A stretch of 64,000 nucleotides of DNA from Astropecten irregularis. Taxonomy: Eukaryota > Echinodermata > Asteroidea > Paxillosida > Astropectinidae. A program made the translations under genes and the position numbers. This document shows positions 1 to 11,100 of this stretch, one piece after another. The DNA lies in contig OZ020246.1 of assembly GCA_963971285.1 (NCBI GenBank), positions 22,938,455 to 23,002,454 on the forward strand, given 5' to 3'. The notes below the pieces were generated by a model that saw only the letters and a program-made list of their open reading frames with translations, was not told the origin of the DNA and made no database searches. Positions within the stretch are counted from its first letter, which is position 1. Each line of letters starts with the position of its first letter.

Positions 1-143
1 TTCGCAATGTATCTCAAGCTCTTCATTTCATTTAGGACACAAAATGGCGATAGCAAACTAAATCAGGAGGCTAACCTCAAACCTCATTTCATAAAGGCTC
101 ATTATTGTTCTAGTCTGGTTTTGTCATCTTTACACAAACCCAC

Positions 144-3100
144 CGTTTGAGGGTCTGGCACACGCCCCATCCCTGCACGCCGTTGACGGTGAATCGGCTT
201 AGACCCTGACCTAGTCTCAGGCACCAGTCGTCGCCCATGTTGAAGTAGATCGTGTCCTCGATGTTCACTTGAACGTCCAGCCGACTTCCAGCTGGTATTA
301 AGTATATACAACACATGAAACTTAAAATAATGGAAACAATGAGATTGCTAGGGTGAGCCTAATGGTTTGGGGTTATTTTTTTGCAAACTTTCAAAATGTT
401 GAATCAACTTTTTGATTCGACAAACTCTGCCATAGCAAATTAAGGCTTAAATGAAGTCCATCTTACATTCAAGGTTCAGGCTGAATGTGTAGTTTTTCGG
501 TATCTCATCTGCATTTTCCATAAGAACAGGTAATGGGAGGTCAACTGATGACGCAGAGATGACGTCACCAACAGTCTTCACCATAAAACCAGAAGTCTCA
601 CTTGAAAAAAAAAAGAACGAACAAAATAGGCATATTAAGCATTACTCTTTGAAGAGGCAAAATCATAAACTTTTCGAAATTGTGATATATCATTTTTCTC
701 GGTCCCTTATACAAACACGAGAAATGCATTTGAAAGCAATTTTCACGGACTTTGAAATAAGGAACACTTAAAAAGAAATTCCTTAGCTCGTCATTTTCTC
801 TAGTAAATTTTTCGAGCTGATACGTGTTTGGATAAAAAAAGAAAAACAAAAAGTGACCGTTTTGTCATTCAAGATACCATTTCATATTTCCACTTGTCAA
901 TAGCAACGGTATTTGCAATAGCGCCCTCATCCACTTACCTTGATAGATGCCCCGGTCTGCAAGACGCATTGGCGTATATACTGCTACCATTCTATGCAAG
1001 ACAGAATGAACAAAGTGACGAGTCAGCGGGCAATTATCTTTTCACATTGATTCAGATCTAAAACGCTCAAAGGTACGAGTACCTGACGTTTCGATCCTAT
1101 GAAGATCTCTCTCAAAAGACTATAGGTCTATAGTGGTTCAAACCAGCTCAGTTGGTAAGAGCGACGGTTCGGTATTCCGGTGGTCGCTGGTTCGAATCCT
1201 GCTTCAGAAATGTCTTTGTTCACTTTTCAATGACTTCAAATAAACTGTACTAACATTCAAGGATAAAACGTCTTCCCAACTTACCTCCAGTACTATGTAA
1301 TTCGATATCTGACTATGCATATCATGCAATTGTTGCTCACCTGTATACAAGTAAGATATAAATTTAAGTATGATACTTATTAGTGATGATTTGTAGATTG
1401 TAATCCACGCTGGACACAGTAGTCTGTACATTATTCAAACTTTTTTTTTTACCAATCAGACGTTCTTTGACACCGCGCATGAGCAGTGACATCTCTTCCT
1501 GGTCGTCAACTTGAACTGTTCCGTGTATCATACCAAACTGCGCGTAGTGACCCTGACGCATGCTGGAAAATAAAAATATAATTGAAGAAGTCTTACTTGC
1601 AAATCATTCTGATTTTCTTTTGGTGTATAAACCCAGCAGAAATCGACGACTGTTTAATGAATGACATAAATGAACAATATCTGCTTTTTGAAGGAACATT
1701 TTGTAAATCTGAATTAATACACGAAATTCTTGCGAAGATTCAATGCAGAGAATATAACAACTTACTTCAAACAATTGGTGATAAACTGCCGCGTCCATTT
1801 CTCTTTAGCGATGTAATCTGAAGTTAGTCCGAGATTGACATCGGTGTCAAAATCATAGAACGTCGTAAACGTGCTCCAACTGCGATATAAACATTTGACA
1901 TCCGTCAGTGAAAAGTAAAACGCCAGTATAGGCCCTGTTAAAATATTGACAGTTTTAATCCAACTTGTGGCACAGGTAGATAGATTACAGCTATCTCACT
2001 TAGAAGCTTTTAGTTGTCCTTTGTACAAGTACTACTAATGCGTCTGTGTGTTTGTAGTGTTATGATTTTGTAGGAAGCTCTGTGGGTTGTCGAGGTAGGT
2101 TGATGTGGGTATAGGTGTGGTCGTCTCGTCGGCTGGTTGGTACAGTCAGAAGCCAGTTGGCAGCTAGTCAGTTGGAGAGTGGATTGGTTTGTGGAGAGGT
2201 TGGCTGGTTGGTCTGTATGATTGGTTGGTCGGTCTGTTGGTCGCTTATTATAGTCAATCTGGTAGAGTTCCATGATGATTTGGTTAGGACGAGTTGTTAG
2301 TTGGTTGGATGAGTGCTTGAAGGTACAGTACAGGATTGGTAACAAACCAAAACAGAAATGTTCAAAAATTCCAGTATATCTTTCAGGGTATGAAGATGGT
2401 GCCAGTAGAAACATACCATTTAACTATATCCTCCTGAAATGGAGTATTTATCCACAAATTAGTACAACAAAGACCGAAAACAGTTGAGTCGGACTTGGGT
2501 TTTCGCTATTTTCTCGTGACTCAGATGTCCGATTGAGCTCAAATTTTCACAGGTTAATTATTTCATGTTCATGTTTGATCAGACAAAGCTGTTGTGTGAC
2601 CTTTAGCAATCATGTATTATACCTTTAATGAATTGATTTTCACTAATGAAGCAAGTTACTCACAGTAAAGTACATCGGACGTGAACCAAGGGCCGGTTAT
2701 CTTCTTCACTGAATTCTGGCCGAATTCCAACCCTGCCAGAAAATGAATACGTTAAATACCAAATAAAAACAATAGAATACCCAGGCGGGCCGCCCCACCC
2801 ACTTTTTTTGCCGTCTCTCTTGTTATGTTTGCTGCCATGCTAACCTGTAAGTTATTTAACGAATATCTAAAAATATCTGTAAAAGTTTCAAACAAAAGGA
2901 TTAAAATATATTTCTGTGCCAGCTGTGGATAAAATGAATCAAGATTAAGCCACTGCAAACTTATGGGAATCTATAAATAGTGGACCACCGTTGAACCCTG
3001 TGGAACGATGTTATGTAATACTCCGGTCAATAAATAAACTGATTCCAAAGAGCAACATAAGAAATATAGTCCGATTTTGAAGGTTTTATTTGTGATAAGT

Positions 3101-4461
3101 ATTTGTATTGTTTATCAAAATCTTTCAGACTGGGCTAAGCAGCTTACCTGCACAGACCATTGAATGCAATCCGCCATGTGCGCATTGGTTCGATGGGCGT
3201 ACAGCTAAGCCCCGCCCCTCGGAACCCTTCCCCGGGCTGAACGTTGTCCACCAGGCAGTCGGGATGCCCTGGGAGCACCAGGTCGCCAATGCCCGGTAGA
3301 CGGAGCAGGAACCAGACCTCTCGTTGGTCATATGGAAGGATGGATATGCGTACCACAATGCGGGTCGAACCCTTTCGGTTACATCCGTTGATATACAAGG
3401 AATTCTGGCCCTGGGAATTAAATAATGAGTGAATAATAGTAGGCCTTATTCACTAGTAATCACAGTTTCTGATTAATCATAAAACAACCAAAGCGGAAAC
3501 TGACAGAATATTTAAGTCAATGAAATGTGAACTTGGGATAAAGCGATATGTGCGTGGTTTCATGGCTTCTGACTGCCAAACAAACAGATAATTGACTTTT
3601 AGGGACACCACCAACGTAGGGCTAGATAGCTCAGTTGGTAGAGCTGCGCCTGTACGGAATTCAGTAGGTCCCGCTCCAGACAATTCTTCTTTGTTCATCT
3701 TTCAATGACTTTTCTTATTAATTAGAGAAGAACAAAGAAACCTGGCTGAAGCGGTATCTAAGTTAATGTGACCATGTGATCCTTGGAATACCGTACTGAC
3801 ACTGGCCAACTGAGCTCTCCAGCCCCAATTGTCCTAAATTGTCCATTATACCTGTGTTCGTATGTCAGTAATATTACCGCCATATTTCAAGAATTGCGAC
3901 TACATGCAGCATTAGCAATGCTGCAAACCCGGGCAACGGTATATATGGGGCATTACCCACAGAAGATAGGCCCTATGGCTTGTAATATGAAACCATGAAA
4001 TAAACCACTAAGGGAACTAAATCTTTTTTAAAAGCCAATTAAATGTGAATGTGAAAGACTGAAAGTGACTGAAGTGAAATGAGTAGCTTACCATATCTTG
4101 TTTTGATTATTATGAATTAGACGAATATTGATGCAAGGCACACATATACAGTGGCCTAAAAAATACAGTAGTGCAAGTTGTATGATACCTTTTCGTGTCC
4201 ATCGAACGAATCCATCTTGCAAACCTCTCTCATCTTTTCCTTCATCAGTCGGTAGTTCATTGTCCTCCGTTTGATGGTGTACTTTCGCTCCCTACGCCGC
4301 CATAGCAGCCATCTGATGATGAGGTATTTGAGAGCGTACCATCGGCCGCGTACAGCGTACACTCCGTGCAAGGGCCCGCCGTCCGGCACGGCCAAATTCG
4401 CGGCCAGATAGGACAGCACCAGGCCTGCGAACCAGTACGCAGTTCCCCCGGCAAACGTCAT
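144..4461 (-). CDS. PEP-synthase / rifampicin-phosphotransferase-like protein, N-terminal part (9 exons, 3' end outside window)
   Basis: I join nine exons by splice consensus and phase: 4461-4189, 3410-3148, 2732-2664, 1879-1766, 1562-1453, 1340-1285, 980-939, 596-467 and 291-144. The frame stays open throughout, giving about 401 residues. Residues 10-25 (WFAGLVLSYLAANLAV) form a membrane segment followed by a very basic stretch (LLWRRRERKYTIKRR). Later motifs PMRTWRIAFNGL, LVHVRCTLLWSTFTTFYDF, HDMHSQISNYIVLE, DLPLPVL and FTVNGVQGWGVC are what I recall from the region ahead of the PPDK_N domain in animal 'putative phosphoenolpyruvate synthase' proteins. The catalytic domains would lie left of position 1. 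Their substrate in animals is not established. The start ATG is at 4461; a good acceptor (ttttccaag) abuts it, so a 5' UTR exon upstream is likely. The 42-nt exon at 939-980 and the 596 acceptor (600 is an alternative) are the least certain joins. No break is seen. Confidence 0.7.
1135..1235 (+). repeat. tRNA-derived SINE fragment
   Basis: It has a tRNA-like head with A box (agctcagttggtaagagc) and B box (ggttcgaatcc), then the tail tctttgttcacttttcaatg. The same tail occurs near 3700 and 60110. There is no properly paired acceptor stem, so it is a retroposon rather than a working tRNA gene. It lies in an intron of the PEP-synthase-like gene. Confidence 0.7.
2100..2300. repeat. Degenerate GGTTGGT-type simple repeat
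   Basis: Loose repetition of ggttggt, ggctggt and ggtcggt motifs lies in the intron between the exons at 2664 and 1879. It gives rise to meaningless open frames on both strands. Confidence 0.6.
2320..2627. mobile_element. MITE, TTAA-type family, copy a
   Basis: The left end reads aaggtacagtacaggattgg and the right end caatcatgtattatacctt followed by TTAA. The same ends occur at 6080-6435 and, diverged, in the family at 24969 and 57429, where TTAA is the duplicated target. The left TTAA has decayed to TTGA here. It lies in an intron of the PEP-synthase-like gene. Confidence 0.6.
3619..3715 (+). repeat. tRNA-derived SINE fragment
   Basis: It starts gggctagatagctcagttgg, keeps an A box, has a damaged B box (gtcccgctcc), and ends in the tail tttgttcatctttcaatgac. 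This is the same family as at 1135 and 60031. It sits between exons 1 and 2 of the PEP-synthase-like gene. Confidence 0.65.
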
Positions 4462-4544
4462 CTTGGAAAAGATTTCTCCGAAATGCTCTGGTTCAAACCG
4501 TAACAAACAATATGCAACTGAACGTAATTTCTCGCAAAACAGCA

Positions 4545-7500
4545 CAGGTTATTGTTACGTGGTCAGGAACTGCTCATATAAGAGTATACCATATCATGAC
4601 CCAAGTTATGTGTGTTTTCTTAATGATAATGATAATGGATAACAATAATCCCCTCGCCATATTGATTACGTAACCTGCATTTGTTTTGCCACTGTCAGCT
4701 ATTTCATATAGTCTTCATTTTAATAGCTGCACTGGTATCAGAGAAAACACAAATCAAACTAAACACACAAATCCGACACGGTTCGGTCTTTAGGTATTGC
4801 TTTTACCCAATATTCTTGCTCATGTCGATCTCTGTACTTAGCGTTCTATGTTTTGCGTTTGTCTTACCTTGTCTTTGCGATGAACCATGCAGTAAAGCTA
4901 TGCTAAGTACGATGTCTAGTGCTACATTGTTGTTGAATTAATCCTTCTTTTTTTTTAAATCAACTCCTACTAGTATTAACTTTTAAAACTGACTCGTACC
5001 AATATGCCGGCGATAAAGAACAGTGCCCTCAGTAGACCGTGTATACCGTAATACATGTGGCAATACCATTGAGCTATATTAAAATTTTAATATAGCTCTA
5101 TGTGCAATACATACACAAAATATTTGAGATGCATGGTCGTGTTCGCGAGTTTTAAGTACATGTACGATACATTATGATAATATAATACGCGGAGGTTAGC
5201 ACACAATGGAACCGTTGTATATGGTTATATTGGTATATAATTCATGCATTATTACTTTCATATTGATTCAACTTACTAAGATTTCACCAGGGTTGTTTCT
5301 TCCAGCTTAACGTGTTATCGGTCTGCGTTTTTTTTTTAAGTGATATTAATTCCAATACCATCCAAAGAAAACGATAAACATAATGCTTTCTAAAAGATCA
5401 AGTAGGCCATTATGAAAATATCATGCATGTCGAAATGTAGAAAAAAAAGCTTGGAAGGACTGATTAACATTTCGACCTGATATCTCACTCTCAGGCCTAC
5501 ATCTGTAAGAAATAATTACTCTGAGATTCATGATTGTGGTAGCAAACACTTTATTTCTTCTTAATACAGCACATCAAATGTCCAACACTCAATTACAATC
5601 TTATACGCCATTGTTTATAAATCATGTCATTATATCAAAATATACCTCGATTAAAGTACGTTTTACGCATTTTTTGCAAAATCTTCAGCTTCGTTCATTC
5701 AGAGATGGTTTCACTATCAAACAAAAGCCTTTTTTTTTTTAATAATCTGACTGAGAATGATTATTTGTCTTGTTATTGTCCATCTCATTTTGATTGTTCA
5801 TTTTCTCTCTGTGTTTTCCGTTATACCAATTTTACAAAATGATAATTGTAATACCTCATTGTATTTCTCGCACGCATTATTGAATCGCCTTGTTTCATTG
5901 TACCATTATCTTTTTCTCTAGAATATCCGCAGAATATACAAAAGAGTGCAACATTTGTAACTTAGTGAATTTAAAGGACACGCAGATTTGTTTGTACAAT
6001 TTTCACAAAAATACAATTATCATAGCAACGACTTATAGTTACACTAGCAACATTGTCAGTGACCTACAATTTAACTTAAAGGTACAGTACAGGATTGGTA
6101 ACATACCCAAACAGAAATGTTAGAGAAATACCGTACTTCCAGGGTATAAAGATGGTGCTGGTAGAAATATACCGTTAAAGTTTATCCCCTGGAATGGTGT
6201 ATTTATCTAGAAATTAGTAAAACAAAGACCGGAAACAGTTTTAATCTCGGGATAAGATCGAAACCATTCTTTATGTTTCATAGGAAAAAATGGGTCGGGT
6301 TTGCACTGTTTTCTTGTGAGCCAGATGTGCGATTGAGCTCAATTGTTTTTTACAGGTTTGTTTTTCCATGTACGTGCTAAATCAGACACAGTGTCAGTAT
6401 TGTTATGTGCCCTTTACCAATCATGTATTATACATTTAATAGCAGTAATCTCATTGACAAATCTCATCCATCTTGTCATCTTAAAGTACATGGTAATAAG
6501 TACCACACTGATGAAAAGTCTACATTTTACGACGTGAAATCGCATATGGGTTGCACTAAAACCTTGTGCTACACAATTGAAATCGAATAAAATGAGTGAA
6601 ATAAGTTACATTATAACCCAAACAATGACTAATTTTAAGGTAACATTACTTTTTTTTTTACAATTGTAAAATCACGAGAAGGCATTCATTCATTTAGTCT
6701 TTGTCTCCATTTTAACAACATGTATGTTTTATGAATTTTCTAGAGCTAAATAGATGAGTAAAATAAGTTGTAACGTAATGTTTTTTTTTAAATTTTTTTT
6801 TTTACAACTGAGGAATTTCATTGTATACCTTAACAACATACCATTGGCATTAAAGGTATATAAGTTCAGGATTGGTAACAGAAATGTTCACAGATTTACG
6901 TAAAACTTTCAAGGGTACAAAGATGGTGCTTATAGAAACATACCGTTTAATATTTCCGTCTATGGTGTATTTATCCAGAAGTTAGTAATCTTGGTATATG
7001 TCCAGTGTGTTCGAAAACGGAACCACATCTTCCACCTACATTATTGCCACAACAATTCATTAAATGTGGGTAATTTATTGTTAATTGATGGGTTTCATAA
7101 GCCTCAAGGCTTCGTTTGGACACTTTCTTTTTTACTTTTTCAATTTTGAGCCAAACCAACTTAAATATTTTCCACGTGAAATAATTCATTATCTAGCTTT
7201 AAAACTTCAACCTATACCCAAAGTACATTATTTTACTTGCAAAATATATCGTAGTTAAAATCACTGTACAATTCTCTAAAATAACATTTGATTTTATAGT
7301 TGTTCTCATAAAAGTTATTATTTATTCTCATTTCAATCATATATTGAAATCTATTAAAAAGAAAACACATTTATACTATAAGCAAGAGACCACAATTAAA
7401 TAACTTGCAATTTTACATTTTGTACATAGGCCCTACTACTTTTTTTTTTAACAATTGAACATACTACCGTGAAAAAATTCATCACGCAAAATTGGTTTCA

Positions 7501-7630
7501 CCGTGATGAATATAGCTTAGTCATAGATGTTTAAAACAATCACTGAAGCCATTTGTATCAAGTGGATCGAGGATATAAATGTAATAATTTAACATACAAA
7601 TTGTGGGAACGTTTATTCTCTTAGTGTACT
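4545..7630. other. Spacer with a decayed copy of the array upstream flank; no gene seen
   Basis: From about 5170 to 6080 the sequence aligns, with gaps, to the upstream flanks of array genes 1-3. The segment near 5190 (gcggaggttagcacac followed by atggaaccgtt) matches 17717, 29490 and 56694. The stretch tgtggtagcaaacactttat near 5536 matches tgtggtaacaggtactttat near 17936. The segment near 5880-6050 matches 18300-18600. No signal-peptide exon or other array exon is found next to it. I see no coding gene; short frames here are not conserved. Confidence 0.6.
6080..6435. mobile_element. MITE, TTAA-type family, copy b
   Basis: It is flanked by TTAA at 6076-6079 and 6436-6439. The left end aggtacagtacaggattgg and right end ccaatcatgtattatacat match the copy at 2320-2627. 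A partial third copy (aggattggtaacagaaatg) begins near 6853. Confidence 0.65.
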
Positions 7631-7631
7631 G

Positions 7632-7846
7632 GGGCCAACTTCATAGAGCTGCTTAAGCATGACATATGCTTAGGCATGAAAAGTCTTCCTTGATCAAACA
7701 GGATGTTTCCTGCCTTTGACTTGTATTCAGCCATTGTTTGCTGAGGATAACATTCACAAGGAGTTTTGGCTGGCATCTTTTTTATTACCAAGGTTTTGGG
7801 TGCTTAAGCAAGTTTTGGTGCTTATGCAGCTCTATGAAAGTGGCCC
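7632..7846. mobile_element. MITE with about 28-bp terminal inverted repeats
   Basis: The left end gggccaacttcatagagctg and right end cagctctatgaaagtggccc are inverted repeats with one or two mismatches, extending inward through gcttaagca / tgcttatgc. It interrupts the 3' flank of gene 1; the paralogous flanks at about 20035 and 31968 run through without it (ctgaattttccagtaaac and ctgaattgtccagtaaac), giving empty sites. Confidence 0.8.
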
Positions 7847-8159
7847 TTGCCGAATTGTCCAGTAAACATTGTGCAGTGGAATTCTTATCCTGATGATCAA
7901 TGGCTGTTAGCTACTATAGCTCCTTGGTATACGATGAAAACTCAACCATTCTACCAATTATTATTTATGTTCAGGGATGAGGGTACACCATTAATGTACT
8001 TCTACCACTGTGGTGTCAGAGAAATATTTATTTCTGTTGTCATATCATACGTTTTAATATGTTCCATAAGGATGACCTTTAATTTACAGACAGCTACAAT
8101 TGAAAACAGTAGCAATGCCTGGGTGTATCCCACGTGTCTTTTGCTGAATGAGAATCAGA

Positions 8160-11100
8160 CTAATAGCACGGGGCATAGAAACGCCACTCTGAATCACTTC
8201 CTGAGTACAATCCAATGCTCCCGATGTTATTCGCGTTGGTTGCATCCTGCATACTCACCACTGGTTCATCACTTCCTTCTTGAAGGACCTGTATCTCATT
8301 GCTGGTGAGTATCACTGAGATGCGAGCGCCTGCAGAAATGCCTGATTCAGAATATGAATTGCAGCTAGGAGAAGGCGGAGTACAGTGAATCTCAGACCAT
8401 GAAGAGTCCAAATCTTTCACAAGAAGAAAGAAAATTGAAAGTCTAAAAAGTTTGAAGTCTCTTTAGCAACATCAAAAATGGGTTTGTTTTGATTTAATTT
8501 TCTTTTTCCAGCAAACATACGGGAATAAAATGCAACGATTCCGATCTGCATGCGTGCTTAAATGTATAAATATTAAACAAACGGGTTAGGATGAAAGAGA
8601 GCTGTTACAGGACACAATCCATAATCCTCGTGATTTGTTTATTGTTTCCTGGATGGATTTCTGGAGTCAGTGAAAAATCTCTGCATGCAACTATATTCGA
8701 CCTCCGCCATTCTTTTACCGAATCATACCGGTTAAAACATTGTGCATAACTTTCAAGCAGAGTGCCTCTCTGGAACTCATTGTTTGTTTATTGCTGGAAT
8801 TGATCTTAATCCCATTAAGCCTCCAACTCAAATTCTATATTTTGACTTAAGTGAAATTCATGCAGTTTGCTCGGGAATTGGCTTTTAAACACGCAATGAG
8901 AGGGCCTTTATTGGACAATTCCAGGGGGATATACTCACCGATGAAGTACACGTGCATGCCATTGTAAGTGTAGAGTTCTATCACAAAGGAACCTGTATTA
9001 TTAACAGTGAACTCCAGTCTCTCAAGAGCAGATGGGAATTCCTCTTCTGCACCAGGATAATACACATAGTCATTGGCTTCTGTGATGATAGTTTCACACG
9101 CTACATCGATGGCACTGGTTGATGTCGCTTCTGAAGTAGAGGAAATGCCACCGGTTGATGTCGCTTCTGAAGTAGAGGAAATGGCACCGGTTGATGTCGC
9201 TTCTGAAGTAGAGGAAATGCCACCAGTTGATGTCGTTTCTGAAGTAGAGGAAATGGCACCGGTTGATGTCGCTTCTGAAGTAGAGGAAATGGCACCAGTT
9301 GATGTCGTGTCTGAAGTAGAGGAAATGGCACCGGTTGATGTCGCTTCTGAAGTAGAGGAAATGCCACCGGTTGATGTCGCTTCTGAAGTAGAGGAAATGG
9401 CACCGGTTGATGTCGCTTCTGAAGTAGAGGAAATGGCACCAGTTGATGTCGTTTCTGAAGTAGAGGAAATGGCACCGGTTGATGTCGCTTCTGAAGTAGA
9501 GGAAATGCCACCGGTTGATGTCGCTTCTGAAGTAGAGGAAATGGCACCGGTTGATGTCGCTTCTGAAGTAGAGGAAATGCCACCGGTTGATGTCGCTTCT
9601 GAAGTAGAGGAAATGGCATCGGTTGATGTCGCTTCTGAAGTAGAGGAAATGCCACCGGTTGATGTCGCTTCTGAAGTAGAGGAAATGGCATCGGTTGATG
9701 TCGCTTCTGAAGTAGAGGAAATGGCACCGGTTGATGTCGCTTCTGAAGTAGAGGAAATGGCACCGGTTGATGTCGCTTCTGAAGTAGAGGAAATGGCATC
9801 GGTTGATGTCGCTTCTGAAGTAGAGGAAATGACACCGGTTGATGTCGCTTCTGAAGTAGAGGAAATGGCACCGGTTGATGTCGCTTCTGAAGTAGAGGAA
9901 ATGGCACCGGTTGATGTCGCTTCTGAAGTAGAGGAAATGGCATCGGTTGATGTCGCTTCTGAAGTAGAGGAAATGCCACCGGTTGATGTCGCTTCTGAAG
10001 TAGAGGAAATGGCACCGGTTGATGTCGCTTCTGAAGTAGAGGAAATGGCATCGGTTGATGTCGCTTCTGAAGTAGAGGAAATGACACCGGTTGATGTCGC
10101 TTCTGAAGTAGAGGAAATGGCATCGGTTGATGTCGCTTCTGAAGTAGAGGAAATTACACCGGTTGATGTCGCTTCTGAAGTAGAGGAAATGGCACCAGTT
10201 GATGTCGCTTCTGAAGTAGAGGAAATGGCACCGGTTGATGTCGCTTCTGAAGTAACGTAAACAAACGTAATGTACACATTATTTGTAAGATCATCAATGC
10301 TAAACGGAATATCCATATCCATTCGGCGAATTTGCAAAAACCGAAGCCATGCCACGAACAGCTCTGATAACAAAACAATATTGGAAAGATTCTGTCTTTC
10401 TTTTCCCCTTTTTTGATTGGGCAATCAGAGAGGCCATGCAGCCAAGTCAATTCTGTCGAACTGCATTGCCCTATGACACGAGGTCAAGTTTGCCCTTACC
10501 TTCCTCTTCCCTTGACCTTGGACATCGATCCTCCCTGGCTGGCATGGCTGATTTCAACCATTGACTCATGTCAAATTCCTCACCAGAAGCCGGTGGTTGT
10601 ACAGGACCTTTGTACAGAGTCCTCATCTTCATCCCGGAAACTGACTTAACTGCAAATTCAAACACAAAATCACCTCGTCATTTATGTAATGAACAAACTG
10701 AAAAGTAACGGATATTTCGAACACACTTGAGCCTCTAATACTAAAAACAAAACACCACCGCCGGTCAGCAAGGGAGGGGAGATGAAGTTTACAATTTGAG
10801 ATCTTGGGCTCGGTTCGTTAGTCTGATTCCCAGACCCGAAAACCTTGGATTCATACAGTAATGAGTATAGACAGGTTCCGTTCTACTGTTAACCTAACAT
10901 TTCAGTAATTGTAGTTCGATGTATTTTTGTCGTTGCCCTACACACGAGACACAAGACTGAATTATTACCCGCTGTGTTGAATCATACCAACATGCGACGC
11001 AGTCCGTGATTCTCTGCTTTTGAACGGTAAGGCAAGGTACTACTTGCATAATGATGATAATAACAATGACAAGTCAATTACCATTGACATGCTATAACGC

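Noticed and set aside
7847..8308. 153-codon plus-strand frame
   Set aside because: It is antisense to exon 4 of gene 1 and to its 3' flank; it is not conserved in the other copies.
9101..10123. 340-codon second minus-strand frame (period FPLLQKRHQP)
   Set aside because: It is the alternative frame of the same repeat, not connected to the conserved exons.
9073..10260. 395-codon plus-strand frame
   Set aside because: It is the antisense shadow of the 36-bp minisatellite; paralogs with few repeats keep no such frame, and the minus-strand exon has matching splice sites in four genes.
10471..10665. Start codon of array genes at the upstream in-frame Met (FEFAVKSV)
   Set aside because: The stretch before VKSV is intron: an acceptor (gaatttgcag) lies there and phase 1 joins exactly to the signal-peptide exon in three genes.
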